Counted from the stretch's first letter, positions 1-6,729 are shown. The stretch: 6,729 nt of DNA from an uncultured Eubacteriales bacterium (GCA_900553265.1 USDD01000119.1:1-6729); one strand, 5' to 3'. The notes: generated by a model from the sequence alone, not told the origin. Translations and numbers: made by a program.

Positions 1-65
1 ATTTGCATCTGACGAAAAATCCATTCGCCGGCCAACCGCCTCATTTGTGCGGTGTCACCTTAAGA

Positions 66-95
66 ATCGCCGCGCCGGAAATCCGGCGCGGCGAT
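66..95 (-). terminator. Stem-loop ending the metNIQ operon
   Basis: A perfect 13-base-pair inverted repeat, ATCGCCGCGCCGG with its complement, closes a 4-base loop and lies 17 bases beyond the metQ stop codon. On the metQ strand the stem is followed only by a short mixed tract (TCTTAAGG). On the opposite strand it is followed by CGTTTTGGTTTG, so it may work in both directions. Position and stem strength fit a terminator or 3' mRNA stabiliser. The weak U tract on the metQ strand keeps confidence moderate. Confidence 0.6.
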
Positions 96-112
96 CGTTT
101 TGGTTTGTGAAA

Positions 113-958
113 TTATTCCTCGTCCGCGGAGTCCAGGGAGAAGAAGGGGATCACGCCGCCGGCGTAGGCTTCGTTCTCGGTCATGAACTCGTAGGTCTTC
201 TCGGAGCACAGGCAGCTCTGCAGCGCCTTGACCCAATCCGCGTCCACATCCTCGGCGCGCACGCAGACGTAGTTGGCGTAGATGCTGGCGGCCTCGCCGT
301 CGGCGGGCTCATAGAAGATGGCGTCGTTCAGCGGGCTCAGGCCGGCGTCCAGCGCGTAGTTGCCGTTGATGACGACGATGTCCTTGTCCTCGAGGGTGGA
401 GGGCAGCTGGGCCGCGTCGATGTCGGAGATCTGCAGGCCGTTCTTGACCTCAACCACGTCGGTCACGTTCAGGGTATCCAGCGGGGTGGAGCCTTCCGGC
501 AGGGTCAGCAGGCCGGCGTCCTGAAGCAGGAACAGCGCGCGGGTCTGGTTGGAGGGGTCGTTGGGGATGCAGACGGTGGCGTTCTCCGGCAGATCGTCCA
601 GAGACTCGTACTTGCTGGAGTAGATGCCGAAGGGCTCATAGTGCACGCCGAACGCCGGAACCACCTGCTGATCCTCAGGCACGCTCTCGTTGTAGGCGTT
701 GATGAAGGGGATGTGGGCGAAGTAGTTCGCGTCCAGATCGCCCGCGGCCAGCGCCGGGCAGGGCAGGTTGTAGTCGTTGAAGATCTGAATTTCGATGGGA
801 TAGCCCAGCTCAGCCATGTCGTCCTTGATCAGCTCGAGCAGCTCCGCATGGGGAGAGGGCGTCGCGCCGATGACGTAGGTCTTGGTCTCGGTCTCGGCCA
901 TGGCCGCGCCGGAAATCGCGAGAATCAGAACGACGACGAGAGAAAGCAGCTTTTTCAT
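113..958 (-). CDS. metQ: Methionine ABC transporter substrate-binding protein (MetQ/NlpA family)
   Basis: This 281-residue protein is the extracytoplasmic binding component that delivers methionine to MetI/MetN. The start at 958 follows an AAGGAGGA ribosome site by a normal gap; a longer in-frame reading has no such site and would bury the signal peptide. Residues 1-21 are a classical signal sequence (MKKLL, hydrophobic core, then AMA before Glu). Family signatures follow in order: GATPSPHAELLE near 38-49, LDANYFAHIPF, NDPSNQTRALFLLQDAGL and NGNYALDAGL. These match the NlpA/MetQ periplasmic-binding fold, and the length is normal. The oddity is that no lipobox cysteine follows the signal core, so predicted processing is by signal peptidase I and not by lipoprotein signal peptidase. 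It is the last gene of metNIQ, 111 bases after metI. Methionine specificity is inferred from the operon; other NlpA-family ligands cannot be excluded from sequence alone. Confidence 0.93.
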   Translation of the reverse strand: MKKLLSLVVVLILAISGAAMAETETKTYVIGATPSPHAELLELIKDDMAELGYPIEIQIFNDYNLPCPALAAGDLDANYFAHIPFINAYNESVPEDQQVVPAFGVHYEPFGIYSSKYESLDDLPENATVCIPNDPSNQTRALFLLQDAGLLTLPEGSTPLDTLNVTDVVEVKNGLQISDIDAAQLPSTLEDKDIVVINGNYALDAGLSPLNDAIFYEPADGEAASIYANYVCVRAEDVDADWVKALQSCLCSEKTYEFMTENEAYAGGVIPFFSLDSADEE

Positions 959-1004
959 GGGTTTTTCCTCCTTAAAATGATGGTCTTTGGGGAATGTATG
1001 TGCA

Positions 1005-1046
1005 GGCGAACCGCTTTTCGGCGAATGGAACCGCCGCGCTTTCGCC
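1005..1046 (-). other. Stem-loop between metI and metQ
   Basis: Within the 111-base metI-metQ gap, GGCGAA at 1005-1010 pairs with TTCGCC at 1041-1046. Inside that, CGGCG at 1019-1023 pairs with CGCCG at 1032-1036, giving two stacked short stems. No U tract follows and no promoter is seen before metQ. The structure is therefore more likely an mRNA processing or stability element that adjusts the MetQ:MetI ratio than a terminator. That role is inferred. Confidence 0.4.
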
Positions 1047-1069
1047 AAACCCGCAGGTTAGAAGAAGAT

Positions 1070-2649
1070 TTACTTCTTGCGGTGATCCACGGCGCGCGTC
1101 AGGATGCCGCCGCCGATCTGAATCAGCTGAACCAGCGCGACCAGCAGCAGGCTGGAGACGTACATGATGTCGTACTCATGGTAGTTCAGACCGTAGGTGA
1201 TGGCGATCTTGCCCAGACCGTCGCCGCCGGCGGAGCCGGCCATGGCGGTGTAGGCCAGAATGGTGGTCATGCACAGCGCCGCGCCGTTGATGAGCGAGGG
1301 CATGGCCTCGGGCACGAGCACCTTGCGGATGATCTGCCATGTGGTACTGCCCATGGACTCGGCCGCCTCGATTACGCCCTTGTCCACCTCGGCCAGCGAG
1401 CCCTCGACGATGCGCGCGCAGTAGGGGAACGCGCTGATGAACAGCGGGAAGATGCACGCCCGGGTGCCGATGGCCGTGCCCATCACGAAGCGCGTCACGT
1501 CGAACAGCATCACCAGCAGGATGATGAACGGAATGGAGCGAAGGAAGTTGACCACGGTGCCCACGGCGTTGTTCAGCGTGTGGTTTTCGCGGATGTGGCC
1601 CGGCGAGGTGATGACCAGCAGCACGCCCAGCGGCAGGCCCACCAGATAGGCCAGCAGCGTCGACGGAATGGTCATGTACAGCGTGTCGAACACGCCCTGC
1701 CGCATCAGATCCCACATCTCGCCGCTGGCGTAGTGCAGCGCGGCGGCCAGCAGCGCCGTCACGGCCGCGAACAGGAAGCCGCTGCGGAACAGACGAACCT
1801 TCCATTTGCGGCTCAGCCACGCGGGGAAGAAGGTCAGGCACGCGCCGATGACCAGCAGCACGGCTCCGGCCGCCATCAGATCCTCGTTGCGGGTGCGGAT
1901 GAAGGACAGCGCCGCGTCGGCCGCTTTGGCGGGATGATCGGCGAGCACCGCCTGCGCCGTCTCGATGACGGTCTGACCAGCCTCGCGCAGCGCCTGGGCG
2001 TTGGATACGGAGGTCTCGCCGCGGGTGACGTAGTTATTGGCTCGGGTGGCCAGACGGTCGAGGCCCGTCCGATCGCCCAGCTTGGGCACCGCCGCGTGCA
2101 CAACCTCGGCGGGGAGCGGCTCGAAGGCGGCGGTCTCGTCCAGCGCCTGAGCGGCTTCGGCGAGGGCCTGAAGGGCGCTCAGCGCCTCCTCGTTGGCCTT
2201 TTCGGCGCGGCCCGCGTCGGTCTTGGCCGTGTCCAGCGCGGCGATGAGGTCGGCGTTGGCCACCGTGCCGAAGCGCTCGTAGATCGCGGTCACGTCCTCG
2301 CCGGCCTGCTGCGCGTCCAGAATGGCCTGACCCAGCGCGCCCACGTCGGTTTCGGGGTCGTAGTCGCCGTCCTGCGCGGCCTGCCGGGCGTTCGCCGCAG
2401 AGGCTACGCAGTCCTGTGCCTCGCTCAGCGCGTCGGACGCGCGCTTGTCGGCGCGATCCAGCGCTTCCTGCGCGGCGGCGACGGCTGCCGAGAGGCGCTC
2501 CACCGACTGACGACGAGCCTGAGACTGGGAGTAGCCCCTGGCCAGCGGCGTGCCCGCCCGGTCGGCCGCGCGGCCGGAAATGCCGGTGAAGATCAGCAGC
2601 GCGGCCAGAATCAGCACAATCGCGCCAAAGACGCGGCTTTGGGTGAATT

Positions 2650-2653
<4 letters not shown>
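1070..2653 (-). CDS. metI: Methionine ABC transporter permease with large N-terminal extension (MetI)
   Basis: This 527-residue inner-membrane permease forms the methionine channel. Residues about 310-527 match ordinary MetI (about 217 residues in E. coli), including FLRSIPFIILLVML near 370-383, the EAA loop with EAAESMG at 429-435 that docks on the ATPase, and VLVPEAMPSLING after it. The first 310 residues are extra: a membrane helix at about 9-27, a 230-residue Ala/Glu/Gln-rich, probably coiled-coil segment at about 28-258, a helix at 259-279, a basic loop SRKWKVRLFR, and a helix at 291-308. The inside-positive basic loop places the coiled-coil outside and delivers the MetI core in its usual orientation. 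The start at 2653 has an AGGAGGTG ribosome site and overlaps the metN stop as ATGA, which implies translational coupling. The open frame continues upstream to 3163, but only as a shadow of metN. The permease call is secure; the role of the extension is unknown. Confidence 0.93.
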
Positions 2654-3660
<1,007 letters not shown>

Positions 3661-3666
3661 TCCTTT
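3661..3666 (-). promoter_or_regulatory. Ribosome binding site of metN
   Basis: AAAGGA on the minus strand abuts the ATG at 3660 and lies 9 bases before a GTG at 3651. Normal Shine-Dalgarno spacing favours the GTG, giving a protein three residues shorter. It lies about 10 bases after the U tract of the attenuator, so only read-through transcripts contain it. Confidence 0.45.
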
Positions 3667-3675
3667 CACGACACG

Positions 3676-3709
3676 AAAAAAGCGGAACCGATCGCTTGAC
3701 CGGCTCCGC
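3676..3709 (-). terminator. Rho-independent attenuator terminator before metN
   Basis: On the minus strand, GCGGAGCCGGTC (3709-3698) pairs with GATCGGTTCCGC (3693-3682). This gives 12 uninterrupted RNA pairs (two G-U) around the 4-base loop AAGC, followed at once by six T (3681-3676). It is a textbook intrinsic terminator, yet it sits inside the transcribed leader, 15 bases before metN and after the promoter at 3860-3888. It must therefore act as a conditional stop. Its 5' arm is the target of the competing antiterminator helix. Confidence 0.9.
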
Positions 3710-3762
3710 ATCTATCTACGGCTGTCCATTGGAATCAGCCTGCAAAAGAGCACGACCAAGCG
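3693..3762 (-). promoter_or_regulatory. Antiterminator helix of the metN leader
   Basis: Minus-strand CGCTTGGTCGTGCTCT (3762-3747) pairs with GGAGCCGGTCAAGCG (3707-3693). I count 15 pairs with three G-U pairs and a single bulged U between CGCUUGGUCG and GCUCU. The downstream strand takes most of the terminator's 5' arm (3698-3707), its whole loop and one base of its 3' arm, so the two structures exclude each other. The upstream strand is formed by codons 22-27 of the leader peptide, just after its Met-codon run. A ribosome stalled on Met codons would leave this strand free; one that runs on to the stop codon would cover it. Pairing was traced by hand, without energy calculation. Confidence 0.75.
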
Positions 3763-3827
3763 GCGTCTGACATGGGCATCAGGCGCATCATCATAGCCAT
3801 GGACTTTTTCACGGTGAAGAACTTCAT
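3735..3827 (-). CDS. Methionine-rich leader peptide of the metNIQ attenuator
   Basis: A 30-codon frame runs from ATG at 3827 to TGA at 3737-3735. It starts about 8 bases after AAGGGAG, a fair ribosome site, and about 25 bases into the predicted transcript. Codons 10-19 read MAMMMRLMPM: six Met in ten residues, seven of 30 in all. No function as a protein is expected; the act of translating it would measure charged elongator Met-tRNA. The Met run lies immediately before codons 22-27, which form the upstream antiterminator strand, and the stop codon lies 25 bases before the terminator. This arrangement is that of amino-acid operon leader peptides (trp, his, thr, leu, phe). I know of no well-characterised methionine example, so the call rests on architecture and not on homology. 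It is not the frame of the longer overlapping 75-codon reading at 3712-3939. Confidence 0.82.
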   Translation of the reverse strand: MKFFTVKKSMAMMMRLMPMSDAAWSCSFAG

Positions 3828-3834
3828 GGTCGTG
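3751..3834 (-). promoter_or_regulatory. Competing 8-bp helix (strand 1 with strand 2) in the metN leader
   Basis: CACGACCA at 3834-3827 on the minus strand, ending on the first base of the leader-peptide ATG, is perfectly complementary to TGGTCGTG at 3758-3751, the core of the antiterminator's upstream strand. When the peptide is not being translated this helix could form first, block the antiterminator and allow termination, like the 1:2 helix of the E. coli trp leader. It would also partly hide the leader start codon. Confidence 0.6.
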
Positions 3835-3859
3835 ACTCCCTTCCTCTAAGTTGGTTTGA

Positions 3860-3888
3860 ATTATAGTACCCTCCTGGGCATTTGTCAA
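3860..3888 (-). promoter_or_regulatory. Promoter of the metNIQ operon
   Basis: Minus strand TTGACA (3888-3883), a 17-base spacer and TATAAT (3865-3860) match the housekeeping sigma consensus at all twelve positions. The predicted start near 3852-3855 gives a leader of about 190 bases before metN. Such a strong promoter without an evident operator fits control after initiation by the attenuator. Confidence 0.93.
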
Positions 3889-3933
3889 TACGCTCCGCGC
3901 GGATTTTGCCGAAAATAAACACGCGCGCCCAAT

Positions 3934-3962
3934 TTGCACTCAAGGCATAACCGTGCTATAAT
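3934..3962 (+). promoter_or_regulatory. Promoter of mnmA
   Basis: TTGCAC (3934-3939), a 17-base spacer and TATAAT (3957-3962) form a near-consensus housekeeping promoter. It is divergent from the met promoter, with 45 bases between the two -35 boxes. Transcription would begin near 3969, leaving a leader of about 24 bases with a GAGGG ribosome site 8 bases before the mnmA ATG. Confidence 0.88.
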
Positions 3963-3992
3963 GGAGCAAAGCAGGAAAAGAGGGAAAAGCAC

Positions 3993-4988
3993 ATGGCGAA
4001 GGTGGTACTGGGGCTTTCGGGCGGCGTGGATTCCGCCGTGGCGGCGCGGCTTCTGCAGCGCGCGGGGCACGAGGTCTTCGGCCTCTATCTGGACACGGGA
4101 AGCGATGCTGCCCGGGCCGACGCAATCGCGACGGCGGAATACCTGTCCGTGCCGCTGACCATCCGGGACGTCCGCGGCGAGCTGGAGGAGAAGGTGTGCC
4201 GGCCGTTCACCGAGTCCTATCTCCGCGGCGAAACGCCCAACCCCTGCATTCTGTGCAACCCGTCGGTGAAGTTCAAAAGCCTCATCGACTGCGCCGACCG
4301 TCTGGGCGCGCCCTTCGTGGCCACAGGCCATTACGCCCGCGCCCGGGACGGCATGCTCTTCAAGGGCATGCCCGCCAACGACCAGAGCTACATGCTCTGC
4401 CGCCTGCGGCGCGATCAGGTCGAGCGGCTGCTGCTGCCGCTGGGCGAATATGAGAAGAAGCAGGTGCGCGCGCTGGCCGGGGAATTCGGCATTCCCGTGG
4501 CCCACAAGCCCGACAGCATGGAGATCTGCTTCATTCCCGACAAGGACTACATCGGCTGGATCGGCCGGCGCGCCGACCTCCCCGGCCCGGGCGACGTGAC
4601 GCTGGATGGCGAGGTCGTGGCCCGCCACGAGGGCTATCCGCGCTACACCGTGGGCCAGCGCCTGCCGGGCCTCTGGCGCGAGCGCAAGCTCTACGTCGCG
4701 GCCATCCGCCCGGAAAAGAACGAGCTGATCGCCGCGCTGTGGGACGATCTGTTCAAGACCGAGGTGCGCGCCCGGAGCGTCAACTGGCTCATCGACCGCC
4801 CGGACGAGCCGCTGCGCGGCTCGGTGCGCGTGCGCCACACCAAATGGGAAAACCCCGACTGTACCGTCTATGCCGAAGGCGACGGCGCGCGCATCGTCTG
4901 CGACACACCCGTGCGCGCCCCCGCCCGCGGTCAGGCCGCCGTGATCTATCAGGGCGACCGCCTCATCGCCGGTGGATGGATCGAATAA
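3993..4988 (+). CDS. mnmA: tRNA 2-thiouridylase, MnmA family
   Basis: This 331-residue cytoplasmic enzyme is predicted to activate U34 of tRNA(Lys/Glu/Gln) with ATP and replace its 2-oxygen with sulfur. Visible elements are the PP-loop SGGVDS at 9-14, TPNPCILCN at 81-89, TGHYAR at 111-116, NDQSYML at 129-135, SMEICFIPDKDY at 175-186, and the GYPRYTVGQRLPGL segment opening the central/C-terminal tRNA-binding region. The cysteines matching the E. coli catalytic pair are C88 and C179. C85 occupies the place of E. coli Asp99, a proposed iron-sulfur ligand. The protein is shorter than the usual 355-370 residues, mainly through a compact region between the PP-loop and TPNPC. The ATG at 3993 has a good ribosome site (GAGGG). 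The gene stands alone, divergent from metNIQ. It could be a specialised paralogue of MnmA instead of the housekeeping copy; the window cannot decide. Confidence 0.9.
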   Translation: MAKVVLGLSGGVDSAVAARLLQRAGHEVFGLYLDTGSDAARADAIATAEYLSVPLTIRDVRGELEEKVCRPFTESYLRGETPNPCILCNPSVKFKSLIDCADRLGAPFVATGHYARARDGMLFKGMPANDQSYMLCRLRRDQVERLLLPLGEYEKKQVRALAGEFGIPVAHKPDSMEICFIPDKDYIGWIGRRADLPGPGDVTLDGEVVARHEGYPRYTVGQRLPGLWRERKLYVAAIRPEKNELIAALWDDLFKTEVRARSVNWLIDRPDEPLRGSVRVRHTKWENPDCTVYAEGDGARIVCDTPVRAPARGQAAVIYQGDRLIAGGWIE

Positions 4989-5001
4989 TCGCAAAGCACT
5001 G

Positions 5002-5066
5002 AAAAAAACAGGGACTGCAAAAAAGAGCGCATACATGGACGTATGCGGCCGATTTTGCAGTCCCTG
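5002..5066 (-). terminator. Long two-tier hairpin with T7 tract, reading leftward
   Basis: A perfect 14-bp repeat, CAGGGACTGCAAAA (5009-5022) with TTTTGCAGTCCCTG (5053-5066), encloses an inner 7-bp stem CGCATAC (5028-5034) with GTATGCG (5041-5047) around the loop ATGGAC. On the minus strand it is followed by seven T (5008-5002), as in an intrinsic terminator. On the plus strand, after mnmA, no T run follows, but it could protect the mnmA 3' end. It is a second leftward stop after the one at 5159-5204. Confidence 0.7.
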
Positions 5067-5078
5067 CTGCCGCAGAAA

Positions 5079-5122
5079 GCGGAAATCCCGCCTCGCCGGA
5101 GGATTCTTCAGAAGATTTCCGC
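5079..5122. repeat. Branched inverted repeat in the mnmA-downstream gap
   Basis: GCGGAAATC (5079-5087) and GATTTCCGC (5114-5122) form a 9-bp stem. Inside are two small hairpins, CCTC/GAGG (5091-5102) and TTC/GAA (5104-5113), giving a possible three-way junction. No U tract and no coding frame go with it. Its function is unknown. Confidence 0.45.
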
Positions 5123-5145
5123 GGCGCGCGTCAGTAGGCGCGCCG
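5122..5145. repeat. GC-rich inverted repeat
   Basis: CGGCGCGC (5122-5129) pairs with GCGCGCCG (5138-5145) around an 8-base loop. It directly follows, and shares one base with, the preceding branched repeat. No adjoining U tract is seen, so a terminator role is unlikely. Confidence 0.45.
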
Positions 5146-5158
5146 GATGTCCGAACGG

Positions 5159-5204
5159 AAAAAGCGCGCCCGGATATTCTCGCAAATATCCGAACGCGCC
5201 TTTT
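5159..5204 (-). terminator. Probable bidirectional terminator between convergent genes
   Basis: CGGATATT/AATATCCG (5171-5178 with 5185-5192) is extended through a 2x2 internal loop by GCGCG/CGCGC and then AAAA/TTTT. Leftward, toward mnmA, the GC stem is followed by five T, giving a good terminator for the membrane-protein gene that ends at 5254. Rightward, it is followed by CCTTTTGC, a weaker terminator for mnmA. The A-stem-T symmetry is typical of stops shared by convergent genes. Confidence 0.75.
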
Positions 5205-5225
5205 GCATGTCATTTCGCTGTGCGA

Positions 5226-5248
5226 CGCAGAGACCAAATTTGTCTGCG
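5226..5248 (-). other. Small stem-loop just after the membrane-protein gene
   Basis: CGCAG(AG)AC at 5226-5234 pairs with GTCTGCG at 5242-5248, with a 2-base bulge. It lies between the stop codon at 5254-5256 and the terminator at 5159-5204. It may be a 3'-end stabiliser, or nothing; support is weak. Confidence 0.3.
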
Positions 5249-5253
5249 CAGAT

Positions 5254-6600
5254 TTACGCTGCGGGCGCGTCCTTCCGCGCCGCGTCCATTTCCAGCAGAT
5301 GGCCCGCGGCCAGGAAGAACACGCAGTTGACGAAGCTCGCGGACAGGAATATTGTCACCTCGGTCAGCGAGACCAGCAGCAGCGCGCCGACCAGGATGGC
5401 CGGCACGGCTTCGCCGCGATGCTGCGCGTCCTCCGCGCCCGTCAGCGCCCGCAGCGCCGGACGCACCAGCATGCACAGATAGCCCAGCATGCACAGCAGG
5501 AACGGAATGCCGCCGCGCACCAGACAGTCCACGAAACTGTTGTGCAGCGTATACACCGTCGACGTCCAGGACGCCGAATCCATGACGACGCTCTGAATCT
5601 CGCCGGAGCCAAGGCCCAGCAGGAAGGTGACGGGGTGCGCGCGCATGTAGCGCAGGGCTTCGCGCCAGATCTCGTCCCGGCCGTTGCTGAATACGTCCAC
5701 CGCGCCGCCGGTCACGGCCCGGGAAACCGCCGCGGCCTCCTGCTGTCCCGCGAGGGACTGGGCGATCCACACGTCCAGCGTGAAAATCCTGCCCAAAACG
5801 ACCACCACGGCGACCGCGACGGCCGCCCAGACCGCAATTCCGACGACCGCACGGCCCTTGCGGCCCTCCATGCGCAGCCATACGCCGCGAAAAGCCAGTG
5901 CGCCCAGCGCCGCGCCATAGGCGATGTTGCTCGTGCGGGACTGAGCATGGACGATGGCCAGCGTGAGAATAGCGATGCATACGCCGCAGAGCGCCTTCGT
6001 CCAGCGCCGCCGGGCGACCATTATCAGATAGATCGCCATCAGCGCGGCGACCACCGCCGCCCGCGCCGTGCCGTTGGGATGGATCAGCACGCGGATTCGC
6101 TCGCTGAACCCGCCGTCGGCGGAAATGCCGATGGGCCGGCTCTCATGCAGAAAGGGAATCGGACGGCCGAGAAACACGCTGACCACGGCCAGCAGCATCA
6201 TCGGCGTGACGCAGGCGACGATCAGCGCCGCCACCGCGCGCAGCTCGCTTTGGCGCGTGGCCGCGCTCTGCCCGGGCTGCGGCTGCGAGGCAGCCAGCGC
6301 GTAGAGCGACACCAGCGCCAGCAGCAGCCATCGGTTCAGATCAAAGCACTGGCGAAGCAGACACACCAGCGCCATCCATGCCATGCCGGCAAAGAGAAAG
6401 GCGTTGGCCGCGCCGCGGCGAAGCGCCCTGCCCTTCAGGCGGACATAGAGCAGGCCCGCGCCCCAGGGAACCAGCAGATACAGCAGCAGCGCGATCTGTC
6501 CGCGCTCAAAAAAGTTCCCAATCAATGCTGAAAAAATCAGCGCCAGCAGGAACCACGTTCGCTCCGCGAGACCCAGCCGCCGCATCAAGGTATTCTGCAT
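5254..6600 (-). CDS. O-antigen ligase/polymerase-like membrane protein (Wzy/WaaL superfamily)
   Basis: This 448-residue polytopic membrane protein has roughly ten or more hydrophobic segments. It is predicted to polymerise or transfer surface polysaccharide on the outer face of the membrane. Diagnostic pieces are HPNGTAR at 174-180, HAQSRTS near 218-224 (the SRT-type motif of the superfamily), a large extracytoplasmic loop at about 270-350 with SNGRDEIWREAL at 305-316, then GLGSGE and LHNSFVD at 352-358, the typical His-Asn segment before G-rich helices. The start at 6600 follows AAAGGG by about 8 bases; a GTG at 6609 in the same frame is less well placed. It has its own promoter and no surface-polysaccharide neighbours in the window, so the substrate is unknown. 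Such proteins also occur in Gram-positive capsule and cell-wall polymer pathways. Family assignment is fairly sure; ligase versus polymerase is undecided. Confidence 0.82.
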   Translation of the reverse strand: MQNTLMRRLGLAERTWFLLALIFSALIGNFFERGQIALLLYLLVPWGAGLLYVRLKGRALRRGAANAFLFAGMAWMALVCLLRQCFDLNRWLLLALVSLYALAASQPQPGQSAATRQSELRAVAALIVACVTPMMLLAVVSVFLGRPIPFLHESRPIGISADGGFSERIRVLIHPNGTARAAVVAALMAIYLIMVARRRWTKALCGVCIAILTLAIVHAQSRTSNIAYGAALGALAFRGVWLRMEGRKGRAVVGIAVWAAVAVAVVVVLGRIFTLDVWIAQSLAGQQEAAAVSRAVTGGAVDVFSNGRDEIWREALRYMRAHPVTFLLGLGSGEIQSVVMDSASWTSTVYTLHNSFVDCLVRGGIPFLLCMLGYLCMLVRPALRALTGAEDAQHRGEAVPAILVGALLLVSLTEVTIFLSASFVNCVFFLAAGHLLEMDAARKDAPAA

Positions 6601-6632
6601 TTGATACACCCTTTCATCCGATGCTGGCCTCT

Positions 6633-6661
6633 ATTATAGCAAACGGCCGTGCATTTATCAA
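6633..6661 (-). promoter_or_regulatory. Promoter of the Wzy/WaaL-like gene
   Basis: Minus strand TTGATA (6661-6656), a 17-base spacer and TATAAT (6638-6633) preceded by TGC, an extended -10 element. The predicted start near 6626 leaves a short leader of about 25 bases that contains the AAAGGG ribosome site. No regulatory structure is evident in it. Confidence 0.85.
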
Positions 6662-6667
6662 GGGCAC

Positions 6668-6687
6668 CACCGCCCAATTCGGCGGTG
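6668..6687. other. Small GC-rich stem-loop upstream of the promoter
   Basis: CACCGCC (6668-6674) pairs with GGCGGTG (6681-6687) around a 6-base loop, just upstream of the -35 box. It may be the terminator of a gene beyond the window or an operator-like palindrome. Nothing else is recognised between 6688 and 6729. Confidence 0.3.
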
Positions 6688-6729
6688 CGTCAGGCTCTGT
6701 CTTTTCCGCCATCTGCGGCATGCAGATTC

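Noticed and set aside
1176..1841. 221-codon minus-strand frame inside metI
   Set aside because: Frame-shifted shadow of the permease core. The main metI frame is uninterrupted, so there is no sign of a frameshift or split gene.
3661..3860. SAM riboswitch (S-box) or Met T-box in the metN leader
   Set aside because: A terminator before a methionine gene suggests these first. However, I find neither the conserved S-box core around the GAGGTGGAGGGA-like segment nor the T-box GGTGGNACC motif, and the leader peptide explains the structure better. A covariance-model search would settle this.
3712..3939. 75-codon minus-strand frame over the metN leader
   Set aside because: It would start upstream of the promoter, so it would not be transcribed from it. 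It has no ribosome site and is not in the frame of the Met-rich leader peptide.
3885..5237. 450-codon minus-strand frame opposite mnmA
   Set aside because: Antisense shadow of mnmA. It has no family motifs and would run through the divergent promoters and the hairpin gap.
4972..6531. 519-codon plus-strand frame opposite the Wzy-like gene
   Set aside because: Low-complexity Arg/Gln/His-rich translation without motifs, antisense to a clear membrane protein with its own promoter and ribosome site.

Overview
The window is about 60-65% G+C by eye. It carries four ordinary protein genes plus one very short one, and no RNA genes, insertion sequences or CRISPR. Three near-consensus sigma-70/sigma-A promoters with 17-base spacers, strong AGGAGG-type ribosome sites, an operon-leading attenuator and proteins of familiar Gram-positive type suggest a GC-rich anaerobic member of Bacillota (class Clostridia or a related gut lineage). 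That assignment is inference.

Positions 1-3888, minus strand: a complete methionine ABC importer operon, metN (ATPase) - metI (permease) - metQ (binding protein). It is read from a perfect-consensus promoter at 3860-3888 and ends at a strong stem-loop at 66-95. metN and metI overlap by four bases. MetI is about 310 residues longer than usual, with an extra N-terminal membrane helix, a large helical domain outside the cytoplasm and two more helices before the normal permease. MetQ has a signal peptide but no lipoprotein cysteine.

Positions 3661-3860, minus strand: the metN leader, and the highlight of the window. It encodes a 30-residue peptide with six Met codons in a ten-codon stretch, followed by a rho-independent terminator just before metN. 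A competing helix of 15 pairs links the codons just after the Met run to the terminator's 5' arm. A third, 8-pair helix can occupy the antiterminator strand when the peptide is not translated. This has the logic of trp- or his-type attenuation, but is built to sense charged Met-tRNA.

Positions 3934-4988, plus strand: a divergently transcribed, compact mnmA-family tRNA 2-thiouridylase gene with its own strong promoter. Positions 4989-5253 have no gene and hold at least five consecutive stem-loops, two of which look like rho-independent terminators reading leftward. Positions 5254-6600, minus strand: an O-antigen ligase/polymerase-like (Wzy/WaaL superfamily) membrane protein with its own promoter at 6633-6661. 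The rest, to 6729, holds one small stem-loop and no recognisable gene.
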